Shown here one piece after another: positions 50,510-59,468 of a DNA stretch of 64,000 nucleotides. The notes under the pieces are model-generated. The model was not told the DNA's origin. It saw only the letters and a list, made by a program, of their open reading frames with translations, and searched no databases. Within the stretch, counting starts at the first letter, position 1. Every line of letters starts with the position of its first letter. Made by a program: the position numbers and the translations under genes. This DNA comes from Cytophagaceae bacterium (GTDB lineage Bacteria > Bacteroidota > Bacteroidia > Cytophagales > Spirosomataceae), in contig JAIXWQ010000012.1 of assembly GCA_027491195.1 (NCBI GenBank), positions 310,001 to 374,000 on the forward strand. Reading direction: 5' to 3'.

Positions 50510-52202
50510 TGGTGTAAAATTTAGTGATTTCGATAGCTGCCTGACGTGTGTGGGCTATCAAGGGGTGGACACCCGTTTTGATGGCTTCTAGCATTTCTTT
50601 GGCGGAATCTTTTCCTACATGGGCTACGTGCAAGTTGACTAAAGTTTCGCCTTCTTCGATTTCCAAAGGTGTGCAAACGCGAACGTTCTCCGTTCCTAAA
50701 GCCGCAAGTTCAGCCGCTTGGCTTTTTACAGCCTGGAAGCTTGCTTCCAATTCGGCTTCATTCGCACCGCTGATCTCTAATACTTGTACATCTCGTTCCG
50801 CTTTCGCCTGTAAACAAGCGGCAATGGCTGCGTCTAAGGCCTTTAGTTGCTGATTTAGGAAATAGTAATTTTTGCCGGTTCTTAATCGCTCCCGGATGGA
50901 TTGGCGGATGAAATAGGTTAATGAATCTGTTACATTAAGCCCGATTTCGGCCATTTGCTTGAAGATCAAAGAGCTAGGGGACATGCCTGGGATCGTGTTA
51001 GGGTCGTGTAAAACGACCACGCCGTTCGTATCCAGGAATCCATCGATACGGGTACAAACCCCAAAACCTAGGTCTTCAAAAGCCTTCTTCACCTGTGCTT
51101 GAATCACTTGTAGGTGAGCTAAGCTCGCATGCATCGGAATGCGCTTGCGCGTTAATTTCGATTTGTATTTGGCATTAAAATCAAACACCTCTACCGAATC
51201 ATCGATGACAATCTCCGTCGGAGGAAGGGCAACCGCCTCGCCTGATGGAGTTTGAATCACGCCGCAGCTGAATTCGTTCCCGTTCACAAATGATTCAAGT
51301 AAAATCGCATCCTCCGAATGAATCGATTGAATGCTAGCTTTCGTCACCGTGTGCGTGAAATAGTCGCGAAGGGCGATCAATAATGCCGAAGGATGGTAAT
51401 ACACTTGTTTCTGGAATACGACTGGGAAGCCGATTCCTTCGTCTAGGTTGACCATTTTTTGCAACAAAGCAACTTGGTCATCCTCGGTTAATTTTAACCA
51501 ATCCTCGCGGTAGATTTCATCGATAAAAAGACATTTCTTGATGGCTTTATCAAAAATCTCAAGTGAATCTTCTTTCACAAAAGCTAGGCCGATGGAGGAC
51601 CCTTGGTGTGGAGCTTTGGCCACAAAAGGAATACCAATTTCCTTCTTGACTTGCTCAAAAAGGGTTTCTCTGCCGTACTTTGTATAATCGTCTCGTTGTA
51701 GAACGAAGAATTTCTTCTCTAAACCAACGGATTTCTTAAGCCACTCGTTTTGTTTGGCCTTATCGATACCGATGGCAGATCCTAAAACGCTAGGGCCTGA
51801 ATAGGGAATGTTGTACCACTCTAAAAGACCTTGGATACTGCCATCCTCTGCGCCAGGGCCGTGCATGGCAATGAATGCAAAGTCAAAATGGGATGCAAAA
51901 TCAGCCGGTTGAATGATTGTTCCTACTTCTTTTAGTAAGGCTGTCGCATCTGCTTCAGGCAAAGATTCAATATATACGTTGAATGGCGCGGTTTGAAGGC
52001 GTTTTGGCGGATAAAAAGAACGAATTGATTCCTCGAAAATAAGCTCTTCCTTGATCAAAATAAAGTTGCCTAAGCTATCCACGAAAACGGGGATGGGCTG
52101 AAACAAGGCCTTGTTCAGGTGAGCCATAGCGGTTTTACCCCCTAAAAAACTGATTTCCCGTTCACGCGCGGGACCGCCAAAAAATATTCCTATCCGCATC
52201 AT
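50502..52202 (-). CDS. ddl: D-alanine--D-alanine ligase, extended form
   Basis: ATP-grasp ligase making D-Ala-D-Ala for peptidoglycan. N-terminal FFGGPAREREIS matches the family, followed by the HGPGAEDGSIQG segment (114-125), the glycine loop HQGSSIGL (199-206), and the catalytic DPNTIPG (400-406). At 566 residues it is far longer than the usual 300-370: there is extra sequence at about 220-300, and a C-terminal extension of about 126 residues after 440. The catalytic residues look intact. The extension has no family I recognise. It sits between nfu and the DinB-like gene in one operon. Confidence 0.88.
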   Translation of the reverse strand: MMRIGIFFGGPAREREISFLGGKTAMAHLNKALFQPIPVFVDSLGNFILIKEELIFEESIRSFYPPKRLQTAPFNVYIESLPEADATALLKEVGTIIQPADFASHFDFAFIAMHGPGAEDGSIQGLLEWYNIPYSGPSVLGSAIGIDKAKQNEWLKKSVGLEKKFFVLQRDDYTKYGRETLFEQVKKEIGIPFVAKAPHQGSSIGLAFVKEDSLEIFDKAIKKCLFIDEIYREDWLKLTEDDQVALLQKMVNLDEGIGFPVVFQKQVYYHPSALLIALRDYFTHTVTKASIQSIHSEDAILLESFVNGNEFSCGVIQTPSGEAVALPPTEIVIDDSVEVFDFNAKYKSKLTRKRIPMHASLAHLQVIQAQVKKAFEDLGFGVCTRIDGFLDTNGVVVLHDPNTIPGMSPSSLIFKQMAEIGLNVTDSLTYFIRQSIRERLRTGKNYYFLNQQLKALDAAIAACLQAKAERDVQVLEISGANEAELEASFQAVKSQAAELAALGTENVRVCTPLEIEEGETLVNLHVAHVGKDSAKEMLEAIKTGVHPLIAHTRQAAIEITKFYTNV

Positions 52203-52209
52203 ATGCCTA

Positions 52210-52452
52210 TTAGGGTTTTACTTCTTCTACTGCTGTTATTTCTGGGACATCCCTGCGGATGGCCTCTTCTACCCCTGCTCTAAAGGTCATTGCTGACATA
52301 TTGCAGGACTGGCAATTGCCCGTTAAGCTTAGTCTCAACACATTATCTGCGGTGATTTCTGTAATTTCGACATTGCCACCATCCGCCACTAAATAGGGGC
52401 GAATGCTGTCTAGCGCGGTTTGTATGCGGGAATATAAAGGATGATTTTCCAT
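52210..52452 (-). CDS. NifU-like C-terminal (Nfu) iron-sulphur protein
   Basis: An 80-residue Nfu-domain protein. The CxxC motif GNCQSC carries C47 and C50, which bind a [4Fe-4S] cluster at a dimer interface. It delivers clusters to target proteins. The gene starts at the stop of the mrp gene (shared base at 52452), which fits a joint role in iron-sulphur cluster delivery. It lacks the N-terminal scaffold domain of full NifU. Confidence 0.92.
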   Translation of the reverse strand: MENHPLYSRIQTALDSIRPYLVADGGNVEITEITADNVLRLSLTGNCQSCNMSAMTFRAGVEEAIRRDVPEITAVEEVKP

Positions 52453-53531
52453 TAGGAGGCTTGTTTCGCGTTAGAAATGGCTACCTGTTGTGCTAAATTA
52501 GCGGCGATAGAGGCAAATGCATCAGCGCTAGGACCTTCTGTCGAGGCGATCGGTTTTCCTTCGTCACCTGCCTCACGAATCGCCTGAATTAAAGGCACCT
52601 CACCGAGGAAAGGAACGGCATATTTTTCTGCTAACTGCTTTCCGCCATCTTTACCGAACAAATAGTATTTGTTTTCAGGTAATTCAGCCGGTGTGAAATA
52701 GGCCATGTTCTCTACTAGGCCTAACAAAGGAACATTGATTCCGGCTTGCTTAAAGAACGCTAAACCTTTGGTCGCATCAGATAAAGCGACTTTTTGAGGA
52801 GTCGTTACGATCACCGCACCTGTTAATTTAATCAACTGCACCAGTGTTAAATGGATGTCTGAGGTTCCTGGAGGGAGGTCAATCAATAAATAATCTAATT
52901 CATCCCAGTTTGTATCACCAAAAAACTGACGCAAAGCCTGCGTCATCATCGGGCCTCTCCAGGGCACAGGACTTTCAGTAGGAGCTAAAAAGCCCATCGA
53001 AATCATCTTGATGCCATATTGCATAATGGGTTGAATGCGATTCTTGCCATCTACTTCCGTCACGAGTGGTTGCAAATCTTCTGCCCCAAACATCACTGGA
53101 ATAGAGGGGCCAGAAATATCAGCATCCAGGATTCCGACCTTAGCTCCCGCATTTTTCAAGGCCATCGCTAAGTTTGCCGTTACAGTTGATTTACCTACAC
53201 CACCTTTACCAGATGCTACAGCAATCACGTTTTTAACTCCAGGAATTAAAGGGTCTTTAGACGTTAAGGTGGTTACCTCAGCCGTCATATTGATAACGAT
53301 TTTGAGGTCTGGATGCACTAAATTATGAATCGCATCCTCGCAATCTTTTCTAATCTTCTCTTTTAGTGGACAAGCTGGTGTCGTTAACACAACGGTGAAG
53401 CGAACTTCACCCACGCCTAATTCCACGTCTTTAATCATGTTCAAGGTCACTAAATCCTTCTTTAGATCAGGCTCTTGAACGGTGCTTAGGGCACCTAAAA
53501 TAATCTCTTTGCTTACGCTTAATTCTCCCAT
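52452..53531 (-). CDS. Mrp/NBP35-type ATP-binding iron-sulphur carrier
   Basis: P-loop ATPase of the Mrp/ApbC family, implicated in iron-sulphur cluster delivery. An N-terminal MIP18-like (DUF59) domain covers about residues 1-95, then the deviant Walker A GKGGVGKST at 108-116, with the SIDLPPGTSD-like segment (LIDLPPGTSD). The CxxC expected near the end of the family is absent: the equivalent place reads ENMAYFTPAELPENK, as I recall for other Bacteroidota members. I start at the ATG giving MGELSVSK (53531); an upstream ATG at 53558 would overlap the GSCFA gene. It precedes nfu. Confidence 0.9.
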   Translation of the reverse strand: MGELSVSKEIILGALSTVQEPDLKKDLVTLNMIKDVELGVGEVRFTVVLTTPACPLKEKIRKDCEDAIHNLVHPDLKIVINMTAEVTTLTSKDPLIPGVKNVIAVASGKGGVGKSTVTANLAMALKNAGAKVGILDADISGPSIPVMFGAEDLQPLVTEVDGKNRIQPIMQYGIKMISMGFLAPTESPVPWRGPMMTQALRQFFGDTNWDELDYLLIDLPPGTSDIHLTLVQLIKLTGAVIVTTPQKVALSDATKGLAFFKQAGINVPLLGLVENMAYFTPAELPENKYYLFGKDGGKQLAEKYAVPFLGEVPLIQAIREAGDEGKPIASTEGPSADAFASIAANLAQQVAISNAKQAS

Positions 53532-53554
53532 GAATCTCTTTTCCTTTTCAAACC

Positions 53555-54517
53555 TCAAATATAGGTGTTTTTTATTTCATGCGCGACGTATTCGGCGATT
53601 TTGCACGTATCTATTTCTTGGTATTTTTCTTCATTTAGTTCTGCCAAAAGCACCTCTAACACCCTTCGGTGATCAATCAATTTTGCCGGATGAGGTCGAT
53701 GACCTAGCGTTCGGTAAATGGAATCCCATTTTTTCGAAATGGAAAGCAGTTCTGTATCAAAATAGGACGCTTTAAATCGCTCCCAAATATAGGCTTGCGC
53801 CTGCTCGTTTGGGTGGATTAGATCAGCCTCATAAAAACGGTAATCCCGTAATTCATCCAGCATAATCTCGAAAGCTGGGAAATAGTGGACGTTTTCAAAG
53901 CGTTTCGAAACGATATCTGCCGCTAGACGTAGCGTGGATTTAGAAACTTGATTCTCCAACATGCCGTCTTTCGTGTGTCGAACAGGGGAGACGGTTAGTA
54001 CCACGTGGGTGGTAGATGGGAGAGTAGAGAGTAGAGCGCTGAAGTTTTCTACGATTTCATCTACGCTAGATAATCTCTTTTCGAAACGATCTGCCGGCAT
54101 CTTGTGGCAGTTAGCTACCGATTCATTTAGATATTTGTCAAAATAACTAAATGGCGTTCCCCAGGTAAGAAGCAGAAAGTCCGTATCAGCGATAAAGTTC
54201 GACACTTCGGCACCTACTGATCGCACATCATCCAGCAACTCGTCTGCCGTCGTCGCTGTAAAAACCGAATGATAATCTGGATGTAAAAAATACCCGTTTT
54301 GTTCGTAAACCTCTTCTGAAACGCTTCCCGAAAGAGCGCGCGTTATAGCAAAAGGGTGAAATAAAGTCCCGAAAGGCTGCGTCTTCACCTCTAATGGCAA
54401 TAAGCTTAAGCGCGCACCCATGGAGGCTGAAAAACAAGAACCCATCGTCAGCACCTTGCTCCGATGATTCATCAGAACAGGTGCTGCAGGAATGGGAAAT
54501 GTCGTCGTTAATTGCAT
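53555..54517 (-). CDS. GSCFA domain protein
   Basis: A 320-residue protein with the GSCFA domain, an SGNH-hydrolase-like family whose function is uncertain. The name-giving MGSCFSASMG segment is at about residues 23-32, and a conserved LTVSPVRHTKDG block lies in the middle. I use the ATG at 54517 (MQLTTTF), which overlaps the upstream stop as TAATG; an upstream in-frame ATG at 54538 would extend into that gene. An (AGAGTAG)2 heptamer at 54021-54036 is inside the coding region. It lies in the DUF885-to-DinB operon. Confidence 0.85.
   Translation of the reverse strand: MQLTTTFPIPAAPVLMNHRSKVLTMGSCFSASMGARLSLLPLEVKTQPFGTLFHPFAITRALSGSVSEEVYEQNGYFLHPDYHSVFTATTADELLDDVRSVGAEVSNFIADTDFLLLTWGTPFSYFDKYLNESVANCHKMPADRFEKRLSSVDEIVENFSALLSTLPSTTHVVLTVSPVRHTKDGMLENQVSKSTLRLAADIVSKRFENVHYFPAFEIMLDELRDYRFYEADLIHPNEQAQAYIWERFKASYFDTELLSISKKWDSIYRTLGHRPHPAKLIDHRRVLEVLLAELNEEKYQEIDTCKIAEYVAHEIKNTYI
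54021..54036 (+). repeat. short AGAGTAG heptamer in the GSCFA gene
   Basis: Two identical 7-base units plus two bases (AGAGTAG twice, then AG). The reverse complement is a rotation of the TCTCTAC unit at 49953. It is short and may be chance. Confidence 0.4.
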
Positions 54518-56277
54518 TATTTTACAGAAGAAGCCCAAGCATTCATTTTGGTCTCCAATACATCTAAAGGCATGTTTCCATCCTTCAAAACTTCGTCATG
54601 GAAATCAGATAATTTGAATTTAGGACCCATTTCTTTTGTTAAACGCTCACGAATCTCGCGAATTTTCAAGGCTCCTATTTTATAACTCAATGCCTGTGCT
54701 GGGATGGCCATATAGCGCTCGATTTCGGCGATAGTACCCTCTTCGCTTAAGGGTTCGTTATCCATCATGTACTTGATAGCTTCTTCACGCGTCATGTTTT
54801 TCGAGTGCATCCCCGCATCCACGACTAAACGAATCGCTCGGTGAATTTCATCCCCTAAAGCGCCCATGTATTGGTATGGATCGGTATATAGGCCTAATTC
54901 TTTGCCTAAACTTTCGGTGTAAAGTGCCCAGCCCTCTGCATATGCGGAGTTTCCTCCGAAGCGGCGGAACTTAGGTAAGGAGCTATTCTCTTGTTGCAGG
55001 CTGATTTGGTAATGGTGGCCAGGAATCGCTTCGTGTAAGAACAAGCTTTCCATGCCAGAGGTTAAATTGAATTTTTTGGCATCCAAAATAGGTACATAAA
55101 ATATCCCTGGACGTGTTCCGTCTTCCGAACCTTGGAAGTATTCCGCAGAAGCTGATGCCGCACGGAATGCCTCTGTCTGGCGAATTTCGAACGGCGTTTT
55201 AGGCACTCGACCAAACATCGTCTTCAAAGAGGGCTCCATCTTTTTGTGAATCGCATGGAAAGCAGCTAGCACCTCCGCTGGCGTTTTATAAGGATAGAAT
55301 TTAGGATCTGTCTTCATGTGTGTGAAGAATTCCGCTAATGTCCCTTTGAAACCCACCGCATTTTTCGTCTTCTCCATTTCCGTACGAATACGCTTCACTT
55401 CGCTCAAACCCGTTTGGTAAATTTCATCAGCCGGCTTTTCCGTCGTCGTTAACACGCGGATCAAATATTGGTAATAAGCGGCACCGTTTTTCAAAGCACT
55501 GATGCCTGTGCTAGTACGTGCTTTTGGCAAGTATTCGTTCTGTAGGAAGTCAGCTACGCGAGCATAAGCAGGAATAACTTCGTTTTGAATAGCTGCCGTA
55601 TACTCGGTTGTAAAACGCTTCTTGTCAGCCTCAGAGAAGGAAGCGGGAAACTGCTTTAAAGGACCATAGAAAGTAGATTCTTTCACGTCTTTCACCGCAA
55701 ATGAGGTGAATTGAGGGATCATTTTAAGGACCAAAGCACGTGGCAACACATAGTCCTGAGCCATGCCTTTGCGGAAATAAACGATCGACGAGTCTAAATA
55801 GGCCACGCCTTTCTTCATTCGCTTCGCCCAATTTTCGTAGTCTTTCACCGTCTTAAAAGGTTGAATAACCTGTCCTGATCCTAATTGCGCGAAGGTTAAA
55901 TGAAAGCCATAAAACTGGTTCAATGGGGTTAGGTTATCGGGATAAGTCAAGCCTTCTAATCCTAATTTGATGTCACGTGTAAGTAAATCATAGGTGATTT
56001 GATCGTTCGCGTTTAGATCGGCTCTATTTAGTGCGCCTAAAGAGGCTTGGTATTTTTCTAAAACCGATTTGACTAAAGCGCGGTGGCTGTCCGTAAAATC
56101 GATGTTTAATTGATCATTATAGCGATTGTCGCCGTTTGCGGTGGCGGAACCAGGATTCAGTTTTAATTGCTCTTCATAGTATTCGTCTACAATTTTTGCA
56201 AGTTCTGAAGAAGGTTGATCGTTCTTTTTGCAAGCAAAAAAGGTCAACGCTAGGCTTAAATAGAGGAGTTTTTTCAT
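54517..56277 (-). CDS. DUF885 family lipoprotein, putative metallopeptidase
   Basis: A 586-residue lipoprotein with a lipobox ending FFAC (cleavage before C16), so it is anchored in the envelope. The family has a gluzincin-like zinc site: HEAIPGHH in the second half and a downstream glutamate in AYAEGWALYTESLG are visible. DUF885 members are poorly studied peptidase-like proteins. It is the first gene of the operon with GSCFA, mrp, nfu, ddl and DinB; the GSCFA start overlaps its stop. It diverges from the GH63-type gene. Confidence 0.88.
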   Translation of the reverse strand: MKKLLYLSLALTFFACKKNDQPSSELAKIVDEYYEEQLKLNPGSATANGDNRYNDQLNIDFTDSHRALVKSVLEKYQASLGALNRADLNANDQITYDLLTRDIKLGLEGLTYPDNLTPLNQFYGFHLTFAQLGSGQVIQPFKTVKDYENWAKRMKKGVAYLDSSIVYFRKGMAQDYVLPRALVLKMIPQFTSFAVKDVKESTFYGPLKQFPASFSEADKKRFTTEYTAAIQNEVIPAYARVADFLQNEYLPKARTSTGISALKNGAAYYQYLIRVLTTTEKPADEIYQTGLSEVKRIRTEMEKTKNAVGFKGTLAEFFTHMKTDPKFYPYKTPAEVLAAFHAIHKKMEPSLKTMFGRVPKTPFEIRQTEAFRAASASAEYFQGSEDGTRPGIFYVPILDAKKFNLTSGMESLFLHEAIPGHHYQISLQQENSSLPKFRRFGGNSAYAEGWALYTESLGKELGLYTDPYQYMGALGDEIHRAIRLVVDAGMHSKNMTREEAIKYMMDNEPLSEEGTIAEIERYMAIPAQALSYKIGALKIREIRERLTKEMGPKFKLSDFHDEVLKDGNMPLDVLETKMNAWASSVK

Positions 56278-56365
56278 TGTTTATTTGCTGATTTTAGGGG
56301 CAATTTACGTAAATTGGTCATTGCATTTATACCTAAGTAGAAATTTATACATCAAACAATTGATT

Positions 56366-59008
56366 ATGTCAGGATTGGGAGCTGAGCGCGCACGATTACA
56401 ATTAAGGAACGATAATAAAGGTTGGAAAAAATGGGGGCCCTATTTGACGGAACGTCAGTGGGGAACTGTGAGAGAGGATTATTCCGCACATGGTAACGCT
56501 TGGGGTACGATTACACACGATATGGCTCGTTCGAAGGCTTATCGCTGGGGCGAAGAGGGGATCGCGGGTATTTCAGATAATAAACAACACGTTTGTTTTG
56601 CTTTTGCTTTTTGGAATCACCGGGATCATATCTTGAAAGAACGGTTTTTTGGTTTAACAGGTGCAGAATCGAATCACGGCGAGGATGTAAAGGAATTGTA
56701 TTATTACCAAGATTCGACGCCGACGCATTCGTATCAAAAGATGCTTTATAAGTATCCGCAGCAAACATTTCCCTATCAAAAACTGATCGATGAGTCGAAA
56801 AAGCGGAATCGCCAGGAGCCGGAATATGAGCTATTAGATACCGGCATTTTTGACAATAATGAATACTTCGACATTTCGATTGAATACGCGAAAGCGGATG
56901 AACAAGATATTTTAATTAAAGTGACCGTGGAGAATCGCTCGAAAGTGGCAGCTCCTATCACGGTTTTGCCTACGATTTGGTATAGAAATACTTGGTGCTG
57001 GGGTTACGAAAAGTATAATTATAAGCCGCTTTTGACGGGTGTAGGCAATTCCTTCATTGAGGTGGACCACCGCGTGGTGGGTCGCTTTAAGTTATATGCG
57101 GAAGATGCGGATGAGTTCCTTTTCTGCGACAATGAGACCAATTTTCAGCGCTTACACAACTCTGATAACTTGTCGCATTTCACGAAGGACGGCATTAATG
57201 AGTACATCGTTAATAAAAACAAGCACGCGGTTAATCCGAACCACATTGGGACGAAGGCTTCTGTAAAATATACCGATAAAATCCCAGCGGGAGAGAAGAA
57301 GGTATACCGTCTGCGTTTGAGTAATGTGACTCAGCGTGAACCATTTGCTGATTTTGACCAAATTTTCGAAGACCGCATCATCGACGCTGATCAATTCTAC
57401 GCGGAATTGCAGAAGGGTATAGAAGATGATAATTTACGATCCCTACAACGTCAGGCTTATGCCGGGATGCTGTGGACGAAGCAATGGTATTATTATAATG
57501 TATTCGAATGGATTAAGGGTGATCCGTCTATGCCGAAGCCGGATGCGAGCCGTAAAAATGGCCGAAATAGCACGTGGAGGCATATGTATGCAGCGAATAT
57601 CTTGTCGATGCCGGATAAGTGGGAATACCCGTGGTTTGCGGCTTGGGACTTAGCGTTTCATACCCTTCCTTTGGCTCGTTTAGATCCTGATTTTGCCAAA
57701 AGACAGCTTGCCGTTATCCTCCGCGAATATTACATGCACCCGAACGGCCAAATTCCGGCCTATGAGTGGTCTTTCTCCGACGTAAATCCACCAGTGCACG
57801 CTTGGGCAACTTGGAAAGTCTACGAGATTGATAAAGAAATGAATGGCGGGAAAGGGGACGTGATCTTCTTGGAACGTATTTTTCATAAGCTATTATTGAA
57901 CTTCACCTGGTGGGTGAATCTGAAAGACGAGGGAGGAAACAATATTTTTGGTGGTGGATTCTTAGGGATGGATAATATCGGGGTATTCGATCGCTCCGCG
58001 GAATTACCCACCGGAGGTCACTTAGAGCAAGCCGATGGAACAGGTTGGATGGCTATGTATAGCTTAAATATGCTGCGTATTGCCTGCGAAATCGCCATTG
58101 AAAATCCCGTTTACCAGGACATGGCTTCGAAGTTTTTCGAGCACTTCTTGCACATCGCCGGTGCGATGCAATCCATCGGTGGAGATAAATTGAATCTGTG
58201 GGACGAGGACGACCAATTCTATTATGACATGTTGCATAAAGAAGATGGGTCAGCCGAATTATTGAAGGTGCGTTCGATGGTCGGTTTGATTCCATTATTT
58301 GCGGTAGAGACCTTGACCTCTGAGATGCTCGAAAAATTACCTGCTTTCAAGCGTCGAGTAGAATGGGTATTAGCTAACCGTCCAGACTTAGCCAATTTGA
58401 TTTCACGTTGGTACGAACCTGGAAAAGGGGAGTCGCGATTGCTTTCCATCTTGCGTGGCCATCGAATGAAGATGATCATGAAGCGGATGTTCGATGAGAC
58501 GGAATTCTTATCTGACTTCGGTATTCGTTCCTTGTCAAAATACCACAAAGAAAATCCGTATAAATTCGCTTACGAAGGCGGTACGCTGCAGGTAGATTAT
58601 ACGCCGGCGGAGTCTACGGGCGATATGTTTGGGGGGAATTCGAACTGGCGTGGACCTATCTGGTTCCCGATGAACTATTTGATTTTGGACTCCTTATCGA
58701 AGTTCTCTGATTATTATGGATCAGATTATGAGGTGGAATTTCCGACGAATTCAGGCGAAATGATGAACATTAAAGAGGCAGCACGCGGTGTTTCTGAGCG
58801 TTTATTAGCGATGTTCGTACCCGGAAAAGATGGAAAGATTCCAATGTATGGGGACTACAAAAAGTTCCAAGACCCCCATTTTAAAGATTCACACCTCTTC
58901 TTCGAATACTTCGATGGAGACACCGGAAAAGGTTTAGGCGCAAACCACCAAACAGGCTGGACAGGCTTAATCTCTGAAATAATCAGACAACTACATGGCA
59001 AAAACTAG
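56366..59008 (+). CDS. GH63-like glucosidase (MGH1-type)
   Basis: Large glycoside hydrolase of about 880 residues with an (alpha/alpha)6 catalytic domain similar to GH63/YgjK-type glucosidases (segments FAAWDLAFHTLPLARLDPDF and NPPVHAWATWKVYE). It likely removes alpha-linked glucose from oligosaccharides. I use the ATG at 56366 (MSGLGAERARLQL); the ATG at 56285 would add 27 residues that do not look like a signal peptide. No signal peptide is seen, so it is predicted cytoplasmic. A ridA-like gene overlaps its end by 14 bases. Confidence 0.85.
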   Translation: MSGLGAERARLQLRNDNKGWKKWGPYLTERQWGTVREDYSAHGNAWGTITHDMARSKAYRWGEEGIAGISDNKQHVCFAFAFWNHRDHILKERFFGLTGAESNHGEDVKELYYYQDSTPTHSYQKMLYKYPQQTFPYQKLIDESKKRNRQEPEYELLDTGIFDNNEYFDISIEYAKADEQDILIKVTVENRSKVAAPITVLPTIWYRNTWCWGYEKYNYKPLLTGVGNSFIEVDHRVVGRFKLYAEDADEFLFCDNETNFQRLHNSDNLSHFTKDGINEYIVNKNKHAVNPNHIGTKASVKYTDKIPAGEKKVYRLRLSNVTQREPFADFDQIFEDRIIDADQFYAELQKGIEDDNLRSLQRQAYAGMLWTKQWYYYNVFEWIKGDPSMPKPDASRKNGRNSTWRHMYAANILSMPDKWEYPWFAAWDLAFHTLPLARLDPDFAKRQLAVILREYYMHPNGQIPAYEWSFSDVNPPVHAWATWKVYEIDKEMNGGKGDVIFLERIFHKLLLNFTWWVNLKDEGGNNIFGGGFLGMDNIGVFDRSAELPTGGHLEQADGTGWMAMYSLNMLRIACEIAIENPVYQDMASKFFEHFLHIAGAMQSIGGDKLNLWDEDDQFYYDMLHKEDGSAELLKVRSMVGLIPLFAVETLTSEMLEKLPAFKRRVEWVLANRPDLANLISRWYEPGKGESRLLSILRGHRMKMIMKRMFDETEFLSDFGIRSLSKYHKENPYKFAYEGGTLQVDYTPAESTGDMFGGNSNWRGPIWFPMNYLILDSLSKFSDYYGSDYEVEFPTNSGEMMNIKEAARGVSERLLAMFVPGKDGKIPMYGDYKKFQDPHFKDSHLFFEYFDGDTGKGLGANHQTGWTGLISEIIRQLHGKN

Positions 59009-59468
59009 TCCAGAAGAGAATTTTGCGGCCTTAGGCCTAACACTTCCACCAGCTCCTAAGCCTTTGGGTGTTTACAAACCGGGTTTGCAGGTAGATCATT
59101 TCTATTACGTATCTGGTCACGGAACGGTTCAGGCGGATGGGTCGTTGATTATCGGCCGCATTGGGGTAGATCTAGATATAGAGGAAGGGAAATTAGCGGC
59201 GCGTCAGGTGGGTTTAGCGATTTTGGCCACCTTAAAAGCGCAATTAGGGTCCTTGAATCGCATTAAACGCGTTATCAAAGTTTTAGGCATGGTGAATGCG
59301 ACGGAAGATTTCTTGCGTCATCCTTATGTCATCAACGGATGCAGTGAATTGTTCGCCCAGGTTTGGGGAGAAGAAAATGGTATCGGTGTTCGTTCCGCAG
59401 TGGGAATGGGTTCTTTGCCAGACAATATTCCGGTTGAAATCGAGGCTGTTTTCGAGCTAAACGATTAA
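58995..59468 (+). CDS. RidA family protein
   Basis: A 157-residue RidA/YjgF-type protein. Family features are the NLVYVSGHG-like start (seen as YYVSGHGTVQADGS) and the RVIKVLGMVNATEDF stretch, ending in VEIEAVFEL. Classic RidA deaminates reactive 2-aminoacrylate, but this longer form (about 153-157 residues) is a separate subgroup whose substrate is uncertain. It starts 14 bases before the GH63-type stop and is translationally coupled to it. Its stop overlaps the convergent nadA stop by four bases. Confidence 0.88.
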   Translation: MAKTSPEENFAALGLTLPPAPKPLGVYKPGLQVDHFYYVSGHGTVQADGSLIIGRIGVDLDIEEGKLAARQVGLAILATLKAQLGSLNRIKRVIKVLGMVNATEDFLRHPYVINGCSELFAQVWGEENGIGVRSAVGMGSLPDNIPVEIEAVFELND

